Shown piece after piece: positions 24,001-36,000 of a stretch of 64,000 bases of DNA. The stretch is taken from the NCBI GenBank assembly GCA_963924555.1, contig OZ004583.1, forward strand, positions 1,707,501 to 1,771,500, written 5' to 3'. How positions within the stretch are numbered: position 1 is the stretch's first letter; each line of letters opens with the position of its first letter. Origin of the DNA: Crambe crambe (taxonomy: Eukaryota > Porifera > Demospongiae > Poecilosclerida > Crambeidae). Both the position numbers and the translations under genes were made by a program. The notes below the pieces were generated by a model, which was given only the letters and a program-made list of their open reading frames with translations, searched no databases and had not been told where the DNA came from.

Positions 24001-27000
24001 CTCAGGAGCGTGGACTCGAAATACAGGCTCTGACAGTGTGCTGGTATCTGGTACTCCTTCTCAACATACTCCTTCACTTCAGAGACTGTGACTGAAGCTG
24101 AGCTCGAGATGAAATCACGTTTTTCCTCAGAGTTGTTAGCTGTACAGTAAAGAGCAAGCTTTAGGATCCATGTTGCAGCAGTATCATTTTCTTCTTGGTG
24201 CAGGTGTGACATTTCTTAATTTGTGCTGACGTAAGCACAAGTGACGTCATAGAAGATTATGTGACGTAATATATGCGCGCGCATGTTTGAATGACGTCAT
24301 AGAAAATGATCGTGTGCGCGTGCGTGCATGAAACCATAGATAAACGAGGGGAAACTAGCTAATAATATTCTTCAATTAATTCATTGACAGAGAATTCTAG
24401 AACTTTTCTTAATCCAAAGTGCATCTTTGCCAGCTTTGCCCTGGCTATGTTGATCAGTGAAGGAGGCTGGAGCACCATCTTCTCACTCAAGTAGGACACC
24501 AGCACACGAGCTCTCTCATATGATTTGCTCCCAGCAGACATCAGCCAAGGCAGACACTCTACATAGTCTACTAGTCCTTGAGAAACCAAACTATCCCTTT
24601 CATACTCTCCAATCAGTTCACGATGAGTAAAGTATACTCCAAACTCCACACATAGTTCCTTGAGTTTTATCATCAAGTCATTATGTGCTGTGCTGTAGTA
24701 AGGATTGGTTAGTCTGAATGGGGCATATGGCAGGGATAGAGGTGGTATCAACCTCAAACCTGTATGCCCTTTTATTTGTTCTCTTACAGTGACAGGATCA
24801 CCATCTTGAAGGAAAATGTGTAGAAAGTGATACATTTCTCCTTTAAGGGGGAGCGGAATGATATCAGCTGAGTAAGACACCACTTCAGAAAAATATAGAG
24901 CTATGGTTGATCTGTGTAGGGGGGAAATATGTGACTGGTAGTGCAATCTTTATTTCTATAGACTCACTTTAGGGCCATGGTGTCCTGGTTTGCATAATGA
25001 TGCTGCCTATTAGCTGATAACACATTTTTTATAATTGATGGCTCTGTCAGATGTACATGAGTACCTATACTGTTTAATTAGATTTTAATCACATAAATAA
25101 GTCAAGCCTATAGCTAGTAGGTACTTACTGAAAGGATAACTGACCAAATGTAACCATTGCTACATATCTATATACAAATGATTTGAAAGTGGGTGAAATA
25201 GCCGCAGATAGCACCTGCTGCAAGACAGCATCATCGCAAGCAATTTTCTTTTGACACTCCTCTTCTAGTTCACTCAAACTGTATTAAAATATTCAAAAGC
25301 TAAATAATGCATAGCCAACTGCTTATTTAGTGATTCACAGTCCTTATTTGTTTGTGACATAGCTAGCTATAGTACAACCCTGCCCTAAGTACATACTTTG
25401 ATGTGCTGACTAGGGATCTTTCCAGAGACTCGATCAAGTTTCGATCTTGCACTGCCTGGGTGACAGAAAATTCCTCAGAAGGTCCACTGGGAGCATGTAT
25501 CTCCTGATGATGGGGAATTGGCACTCGAGTGAAAGATTTGAGTGTATAATCTACAGCTGCATCAAGGTTTATTTCTCTTAAGAAGGATGTCTTAGAGTAA
25601 GACAATATCACTCCATCCATAGCTTGAATTATCATATTTTCCAGATATCTGACTAAAAAAACTGCTTTCTCATAATCTATATGTAACACTAGACCATACA
25701 AATTGTATAACACGTCTAGGCCACCTCTGTATACAAAGAAAGTTGTATTGGCAGCTGATCTTTGCTCAGAATCATTGGACAGTGTAGAAATAATGAGTTT
25801 ACGGACGTCATTAGTGGTATCACAAAGTTGCTGCATTCGATCAGCTGATATTTTTGTCAGAGTACTTGAATGGTTTTCTACAACTCCTAATAGCATCCTC
25901 AGGGTCTCAATAATCTTCATTACGTCATTCATATCAGCATCTGTGTCATACTTGACTACTATAGTGTCTCCTTCTCTGATCCAGCTCTTAGCCAGTGCAT
26001 CTTCATCTCTCAGGAGTGTGGACTCGAAATACAGGCTCTGGCAGTGTGCTGGTATCTGATACTCTTTCTCGACATAATCCTTCACTTCAGAGACTTTGTG
26101 ATTTTCAGAAGCAATAAAATCATGTTCCACTGTCGAATTATCCAATGTGCAGTGAAGAGATAATTTTAGAATGGGCCTATGTTCATTTTTTTTCGCTTGA
26201 AACTGCATAGCCTGCTCAGATTAACTTGCTGCGCCACAAAAAACAAATCAGGGGGTGTGGCACTATAATGTACACGGTGCATAGGCAAGATAGGCGGCTA
26301 AGGCATAGACCAATGGGCAACATTTGACAGAAAGCGAGCGAGCAAGTTCGATGAGTTTGCCTGAGCACTGGTATGACTCAGTTTAATAAACTGCACGAGA
26401 AATAAATATTAAACAAAGAACGGTACACTGTAAAAACGAAAGTGTGTACTGCACACTAAATTGTCCCAATGCACACACCAAAAACAAAACAGTGTGTGTA
26501 TTGGGACAATTTAGTGTGCAGTACACACTTTCATTTTTACAGTGTAGCTATGACAAACATGGGGACAAATAGCCAAGATCCACAAATACAACGGAGATTG
26601 GACAAGCAGTTCTTTTTTCTTTTTCTTCTTTTGAATTTTTCTTCTTTTTTTGCTTATCTAATGTCTGCCATTTTATCAATCAGCTAGCTGTCATAAATCA
26701 TGTGATGAGTGGATGATAGTTATGAATATCATATACTTTATAAAGTGTTTACATTCAGTTTGGGAGTACAGAGTCAACTATAGATATGAATTTCAAATCA
26801 GACTGCTAGCTAGCTACCATGGCTTATTTTAATCTCTTCTCAATCACAGAAGGTTCAACCATAGATAAATCTATGATTCAACAGGATTAGCCATTTTATC
26901 AATCAGCTAGCTAAGCTCATGTGATGAGTGGATGATAGTTATGAATATCACATAAGTGCACTGGGTATAAACAACTAAGTGTCAGTTTGATATGGATTTC

Positions 27001-30000
27001 AAATCAGACTGCTACCATGGCTTCTTCAGAATTCACCTCAATCACAGAAGGTTCAACAGCATTAGCTATAGCTATTTCATAGGAGTACTAAGGACAGAGA
27101 TAAAGTCTGCTGATGAAAAATGTGCTGACTAAGCAAAGAACCAATAGGCTATGGAAGATTGACCAGACTCTCTCTCTTTGAGTGTGAGTCTGAGAGTCCA
27201 GCTACACGAGACCAAGTATCAAATCATGAATGTAAAGGTTCAAAGGTTATTCAACAATGTGTCGAGTATCATAACTGAGGTATACTCTTCAATATTAAAT
27301 AGAAAATTTCAACTCAATCCAAAGTCCATCTTTGCCAGCTTTACCTCAGTTGTTAGCTGTACAGTGAGGACCAAGCTTTAGGGTCCATCTTGCAGCAGTA
27401 TCATTTTCTTCTTGGTGATCAGCAAAGTTATCTAGTGACATTTCTCATAGCAGATTAATTTGTGCTGACACAACCACAACAAAGTGATGTCATAGAAAAT
27501 GTGACGTATGTGTATGTGCGAACATATTTGGATGACGTCATAGCAAATGATCAGCATATATAATGTGTATGAAACTAATAAAGTTGAAAATACTCATCAA
27601 TTAATTCATTGATAGAGAATTCCAGAACTTTTCTCAATCCAAAGTGCATCTTTGCCAGCTTTGCCCTGGCTATGTTGATCAGTGAAGGAGGCTGGAGCAC
27701 CATCTTCTCGCTCAAGTAGGACACCACCACACGAGCTCTCTCATATGATTTGCTCCCAGCAGACATCAGCCAAGGCAGACACACTACATAGTCTACTAGT
27801 CCTTGAGAAACCAAACAAGTCCTTTCATACTCTCCAATCAGTTCAAAATGAATAAAGAATACTCCAAACTCCACACATAGTTCTTTGAGTTTTATCATCA
27901 AGTCGTTATGTGCTTTGCTATAGCAAGGATTGGTCAGTTTGAGTGGGGCATATGGCAGAGATAGAGGTGGTATCAACTTCATACCAGTATGTCCTTCTCT
28001 TTGTTCTCTTACAGTAACAGGATCACCATCTTGAAGGAAAATGTGTAGAAAGTGATAGATTTTCCCTTTAAGGGGGAGCGGAATGATATCAGCCGAGTAA
28101 GACACCACTTCAGAAAAATATATAGCTATTGCTGATCTGTATAAGGAGGGAAAATAAGTGATGGTTATAGTAATCTACAGTTTCATGCATGCATATGCGG
28201 AATTGTTTCAACGATAAGTAGCTAAGCACCACTTCAGAAAAAAGCTATTGCTGATCTGAAATGGCTAAGTGATCTACAATTTCACACATATAGAGTTGTT
28301 TCGATTTCAATTTATGATCACTTCATGTTTTGAATGCAGTACAATCTATAGTGAGTGGCATCATACATATTTCATTTAGACTCACTTCAGGGTCATAGTG
28401 TCCAGGTCAAACTGGCTTTTTGATGCATAAGCCCTTCTTTGATGCTGCCTATTAGCTGACAACACATTATTTATAATTGATGGTTCTGTCAGATACACGT
28501 GAGTGCCCATACTGTTTAATTATAACAGACATTTTAATCACCTGAATAATAATAAGTCAAGCTTATACTTACTGAAAGGATAAGTTACCAAGTGCCACTA
28601 TCGTTATGAATCTATAAAAAAATGATTCAAAAGTGGGTGAAATGGCTGCAGACAGCATCTGCTGCAAAACAGCATCATTGCGAGCAATTTTCATCTGACA
28701 CTCCTCTAGCTCACCCAAACTGCATAAAAATATTTAACAGCTAGTGAACTCCCTCTAATCAGGACCCCTGAAATGAGGCCACCCCTGTATTCAGGACACT
28801 TTTAAATGTAGATATATACTTTATAATATAAATCTACCCTGAAATGACTCACTTCTACTGGCCCTGGATGTAAGTGCATGAGAAAAACATATAGCTACTC
28901 TGTAGTGGTTTCCCATGATGTAATGCCTGCATGCTGCACACTATTGCCATAGACTACATGTGGTCACTGCAGATTGTTTTCAGTATGGAACTATAGCTAA
29001 TATTATGCATACTTTGATATACTGAGTAGGGAATTCTCCAGACTCTTGATCAAAATTTGATCTTGCAGTGTCTGGGAGACAGAAAATTGCTCAGAAGGTC
29101 CACTGGGAGCTACTATCTTCTGATGATGAGGAATCGGCACTCGAGTGAAGGATTTGAGTACATAATCAACAGTGGTATCCAGGTTCATTTCTCTTAAAAT
29201 GGGTGTCCTGCCAATTGAACATATCAATGTATTGACAGCAGTGATTACCACACTTTCAAGAAATCTGACGAAAATAACTGCTTTCTCATAATCTGTACAT
29301 AACACTAGACCATACAAGTTGTATAACACATCTAAGCCACCTCTGTACACAAACAAAGTTTTATTGGCAGCTGATCTTTGCAGAGGCTCAGAATTAAATG
29401 TGGACCTAATGAGGTCACGGACATTCTCAGTAGTGACACAAAGTTGCTGTGTTTGATCAGCTGATATTTTTGTAAGAATGCTTGAATGCCTTTCTACCAC
29501 TCCTAACAGCCTCTTCAAGGTCTTGATAATCTTCATTACATCATTCACATCAGCATCTGTATCATACTTGACTACTATAGTGTCTCCCTCTCTGATCCAG
29601 CTCCTACCCAGTGTATCTTCATCTCTCAGAAGTGTAGACTCGAAATACAGGCTCTGACAGTGTGCTGGTATCTGATACTCTTTCTCAACATACTCCTTCA
29701 CTTCAGAAACTGTGACTGAGTCCGGATTTTCAGAAGTGATAAACTCATGTTCCACTGTCGAATTATCCAATGTGCAGTGAAGAGATAGATTTAGAATGGG
29801 CCTATCCTCACTTTCTTTCGCTTGAAACTCCATTGCCAAAAATTTATGCGAAGCTAGCTAGCTAGCTAGCTCGAGGTATTACGTAGGCGGCTAATCATGT
29901 GATCAAGGTTCAAAGGTTATTCAATCTTCCCGTATGAGGTACGTGCACATTCTGCTAGCATTTCTTTTGGCAGGCAGGCAGGCTTTTTAATGCTTGCTAG

Positions 30001-33000
30001 CTTAATAGGCAAGCTCGTTTTATGCCTGGTACAACTACATCATACTTGCATGTGATCAAGCACATGGCCGACCACTTTACTTCATTTTTTATGCTTCTAC
30101 AAACTCCACTGGTACTATCTCTGAGATGCTAAGTAGTGCTAGTATTTCACTCCCTAACGTTTCACTATTATCCAGTTCATTTTCATGTCAGCAAGAGAAT
30201 TCTCTGGAAGACTATGTTGAAGCTTCTGTTTTATTACAATAGAATGATGAAAATACTAGCATAATTGAAGCATGATAGGTAGTGCAAGTGAGCAGAATAG
30301 ATAACAGTTGTTAGCATAATTAGCTAGCAAGCTTGGAATTAGAGCAGAGCATAATTTGGCAGAATGTGGATCGGTAGACTATTGCCAGACCTAAATTCGA
30401 TAGTCTACTGATCCTCAGTGAGTCGAGACCTCAAAATTGGCTTTTCACTCACACAATTAATTAAGGTTCAAAATATATAATTTAGCATCATAGTACTCCT
30501 CAATTAATCCATTGACAGAGAATTCCAGAACTTTTCTCAATCCGAAGTGCATCTTTGCCAGCTTTGCCCTGGCTATGTTGATCAGTGAAGGAGGCTGGAG
30601 CACCATCTCCTCACTCAAGTAGGACACCAGCACACGAGCTCTCTCATATGATTTGCTCCCAGCAGACATCAGCCAAGGCAGACACACTACATAGTCTACT
30701 AGTCCTTGAGATATAAAATTAGTCCTTTCATACTCTCCAATCAGTTCAAAATGAATAGAGAATACTCCAAACTCCACACATAGTTCCTTGAGTTTTATCA
30801 TCAAGTCATTATGTGCTGTGCTATAGTAAGGATTGGTTAGTCTGAGTGGAGCATATGGCAGAGATAGAGGTGACACAAGGTTTACACCAGCGTGCTCTTC
30901 CCTTTGCTCTCGTATAGTCACAGGATCAGCATCCCGAAGGAAATTGTGTAGGAAGTGGTAGATTTTCCCCTTAAAGGGGAGAGGGATGATATCAGCTGAA
31001 TAAGATACCAGCTCAGAGAAATATGCAGCTATCACTGCTCTGTGGAAAAGATTTATAAAAATTATCCCTTATCCAACATGTTGAAGCTGATCTAATATAG
31101 CCTCGTCCCCAGGCCCTCTATATATATATACTTATTACTGTGCATGCATGGGGAACAAGGCTAATCTAACAGATAATCTCATTTCTTTCTTTCCCACCAA
31201 AAATCTGGCGACTTACTTTAGGGTCATGGTGTCAAGAAGAAACTGACTTTTTGAGTTATATGCCTTCCTTTGATGATGTCTACTAACTGATAACATGCAC
31301 TCAATGAGAGTGGGTGATGTCAGATATACATGTGTACCTCCACTGTGGAATAAAAGGCACAAGTTTAACATCAAACTAATTGAGCAGCTATAATTATGTG
31401 TGCATATCAAAAGTCATAGGATGTAAGATACTGTTATACCTCCAATTAATGGACACACTTGGGATCCAAGCCTTTTGTCCTTTGTTAGAGAGGTTGTCCT
31501 CATTTGGAGGTTAATTTTATATAGTGTATATACAAGGTATATTTTATTTTTTGGAGTGTCCTTTATCAGGTTCCTGATCAACATACTTAGTGGATAAATA
31601 ACCAAAGCCATCCAGTGCCAAGCGTATAGAAAATATATCAAAAGTGGGCGAGAAGGCTACAGACAATAACTGCTGCATAACCACATCATTGGATGCAATC
31701 TTCACTTGAAACTCCTCTACCTCACACAAGCTGAAAAAAATAATAGAAAATGGGATCATTCGGGAGAAGGGAAACAATTCATTATTGGCCCATGTAGCTA
31801 CTACTGTACTTGCGCATATATATATATTAGTGTAGACTCATGTCCCCTTCCCAAGATCTCCTTACTGGTAAAAATATTATAAGTAAACATGCACCGAATA
31901 TATACTTTGAGGTGCTGAGTATAGACTCCTCCATAGATCTGATCAGGATTCGATTTTGTACTAACTGATCATAAGCAATGGTGAATTCCTCAGTAGGTCC
32001 ACTAGGAGCAACTATCTCTTGATGATGAGAAATTGGCACTCGAGTGAAGGACTTGAGTGTATAGTCTAATGTGGCACTGTCCACATACAGCTGTTTCAAA
32101 AGAGGTATTCTACCAAATGACACTATAAGTATCTTGCTTACAGCTTCAATGACCACATTTTCTAATAATCTTATCAGAAGAACTGATTCTTCATAGTCTG
32201 TCTGTAATACCAGGCGGTATAAGTCATACACTATATCAAATCCACCTTTGTGCAAGAACAATACTCTGTTGGCATCTACTCTCTTGTATTCATCATAGTA
32301 ATAAAATGTGGAATTAATAAGCTTGCGGAGATCCTCAGTAGTAGCACAAAGCTGTTGCATTCGATGAGCTGAAAATTCTGCAAGGATGTTGGAATGTCTT
32401 TGCACCACCCCCAACAGCATCCTTAGAATGCTTATGATCTTATTAACATCATTTACATCAGCATCTGTATCGTACTCGACTACTATAGTGTCTCCTTCTC
32501 TGATCGAGGTCTTAGCTAACGTGTCCTCGTCTCTCAGGAGTGTGGACTCGAAATACAGGCTCTGACAGTGTGCTGGTATCTGATACTCTTTCTCAACATG
32601 CTCCTTCACTTCAGAGACTGTGACTGAATCCGGATTTTTAGAAGTGACGAAATCATGTTTCGCTGTTGAATCATCCAACGTGCAATGGAACGACAGATTT
32701 AGTACGAGGCTACCGTTCATTTTCTTCCACTTTGCTTGTAAACAAAATTAATTGTAATTGTCGAGTCAGCCTTAGTCACGTGATTAATTATCTCATGCGC
32801 GCATGCGCAAACTAGATATCATTTTTAGTTACTGATAAGGTAAAATTTCATTAATTATTTCTCCAACAGTCATCTTTAGTACTCGTTCCAAACCAAAATG
32901 CATTACAGCTAGTTTGGCTTTCACGAGGTTAATAAGTTTAGGGGGTTGCAATGGAATACCAGACCCCACAATATGCACAAGTGTTCTAGCCTCAGTTTGA

Positions 33001-36000
33001 AGTGGCTCAGGCACATAAGATGGTATGCATGTGATATAGTCTTCTAATCCCTCCTTTCGGAGAACTTCTTTGTGATTATCTCGTCCCAGCATATTCTGCA
33101 AGCTCAGCAATGCTGTCTGCAGACTGAGCATGTGCAGCTGTTTCATCATTGTATTTGGTGGATGGTGCATGTGAGAAGGAAGGTATGCCAGCTTAATGTA
33201 GGGGATGAAAGTTGACCAGACGTACCAATGCTTCACTTCCCCGTCCATGATGTCTCGGTATGTAGCAACTTTCAGAAAATCATCCATAAAGTTGAAGATT
33301 TGTTGCTGGAAATCCTCTGAGATGTGTTGGGGAGAGACAAGGATGATTTGTGCTAGGTAAACCTGAGTGAAGTACCTGTTAAGGTAGAGTGGGACAAGTT
33401 CAGAATAGCTACTGCTGCTGACATGGTACAGTGGAACCTCCCAAATGATGGACACACTTGGTTCATTGTAGAGAGGTTGTGTATAGAGTGTATATACAAC
33501 GGTGCTTTTAGATTGTCCTTTGTTGAGAGGTTTGTCCTCTTTCAGTGTGTCCTTTATCGGAGGGTTCCACTGTAGAGCAGGGTTTCACACCTTGGGGGGG
33601 GGGGAAGCTCACCAATCGCGTGGCCTTAGGCCACAGCAAAGGGGAAGGTGCGGGAGGTCTCCTCCCAAAATGCTTACTACTCTGAAGTATCCCGAATTGG
33701 TCCTTAATTACTCTCTTTGGTGACTACATGTAACAATTAACCCGTGGTCACCAAAGGGAGTAGCCTTCGGGGTTTGGGGGGGAAGCTTCCCCCCTGCATC
33801 CCCCCCCCCCCCCCAGTACATGAAACCCTGGAGAGGGTTAGTCTTCATCTCTTTTTACCCCATTTTACTTCTCTGCGACACACAACTAACCTCAGCATGA
33901 GCATATCCCTTCTCTTATCATTGTCATCATCATCATCAGTGAATACTCGCTCCTTTGCACAAGCACTTAAGAGCCTCTTGATCACAAAGGGCTGGGCAAG
34001 GAAGGGGTGAGTGTCGGGAGTATAAGCAATGCACAAGAAGAGAGTAGCAACTAACTGGACAGACATGATGCGCACAGAAGGACAGAGGGAAATGCAGGAG
34101 AGCTGTTCAAGGCATTCTTGGTTGGAGGCTATTTCAAGGTGACATTCGGATAGTTCACTCAAGCTATACATGTGTGTGCATTAAAGATAAAGCCTCACAA
34201 GGAAGGACATAATATGAAAGGCACACAATGTCAACCCAAACAAATTGCATGCTTACTTGCACAGCAGTCCTAAGGCAGCTCCAATATTCTCTACCAGGAC
34301 CCAACTATTATCCCTGTGATTCTGACACTCTGTGTAGTCTTCAATCTTTTTACCCTCTGTCACCTTCTCTCTCAGCAGTGACTTGATGCAGAGCTGGAGT
34401 CCATTATTGCATGCTATGATTTGTCGTCGCAGCGCAAATGTCTCAGATAGATTCCACAAGATTCTTAGAATCCCATACTCAACGTATTTCAGTTTCAATG
34501 CACACTCTTTCCAAGGACGTCGATGGAGTGCCACAAAAATATCCATCACTACATTCAGTCCTCCACACTGTACAAAGTATAACTTGTTGGCATACTTGCA
34601 AGCATCCAGCCATGGGAAAAGGTATTTAAAGGCCAGATTTTCTATGAACTCTTCGTTTATTCCTACAATCAAGAGGTCGTCAAAATCAGTACTGATCCTG
34701 TAGAGGACTGGATCCTCTAGAAGTAAAAAATCTCTCACTTTCACAAACCATGTTACTACGTCCATGATTTCTTCACACTGTCCCTCTGCCAAATATTCGA
34801 TCCGAAAAGTGTCGCCCGATCGAATCATCGTTATTTCTAAGTTAGTATCGTCTCTTAACTGATGAGTCTCGTAGGTCAAGTTTTGGATGCAGAGAGGGAT
34901 GTTGAATTTCTCCTCCACTTTGAATTTCAGGTTCGCGATGGTGGTAGGCGCTTCGTCTTCTGGGAATGAGATGGTTGTATATTTTGTGGCCTTGGTCTCG
35001 GTGCAGAATAGTTCAACGTTGAAAGTGATGGCATTTTTTTCCAGGGTTGTGGCGCTCCTAGCTAGAAAACTAGAATGATAGCTAGATTCCATGATCACAG
35101 CTTACTAACTAGACTTGACTTGTCAACATCACGTGATGATGTAAATAGTAAGAGAGGCGCGCGCGAGTTCATCATGTACAGCATGCACCCTAGGCATTAT
35201 TACTAACCAAGTTTATAATATAGAGCTCTGTGGTAACAGTGTGATCAAATTATCAACAACTGTGGCTACAATTATAGGAATTTCCTTGGTATTCACTATT
35301 GCAGAGGTAAGAAACAACTTTCTTTATTCACCATGCAATCCTATAACCCCCCTAATATAGGGTATTTTGGAATTTTATAATCCAAATCAGTTGGCCTGTG
35401 ATGATTTTAAGTTCTTCACTCATGGTGGAATGATATTTCTCTTCTGTACTTCAATCATTTTTGCTTTGGTGAGATCATTAGAAGTGCATAAGTTGATGAT
35501 GGAAGTCCTGACTTTCCTGATTCATTATTTCAATGGCTGTATGTGTGTTATAACTTTCTTTTTAATACAGGCCTATGCAACTATATTTATTGTTTATATA
35601 CTGGGACTGTATCGTCGCTGGGATCTACCATGTAAGTGATAACTCGTATATGCATAGCTATTTACTCTCATCTCTTATCTCTTTTGACATCCACACACAG
35701 CCAAGAAGTCTTTTTATCGTTACGCACTCTTCCTGTCACTGGTGAATGTAGTTCAGGCCATAGGGAGCATTTTATGGTTCACTGGTGAAAATAATCCCAA
35801 CACTGGAAATGCTGGGATATGGTACGTATGCAAGACTTGGTGGTAACTAGATAGTCATTATAGTCTGGCTAATACAAATGGTGTCCTGAAACCTTATGAG
35901 GTAGTGGAAGTCAATGTTTGTTTCTTTGGATGCAGCTTAACCATTTTCGCAAATGTGGTTTATGTGATTACTTTTGCTCCTATGGTGTACTGGATCTTCC

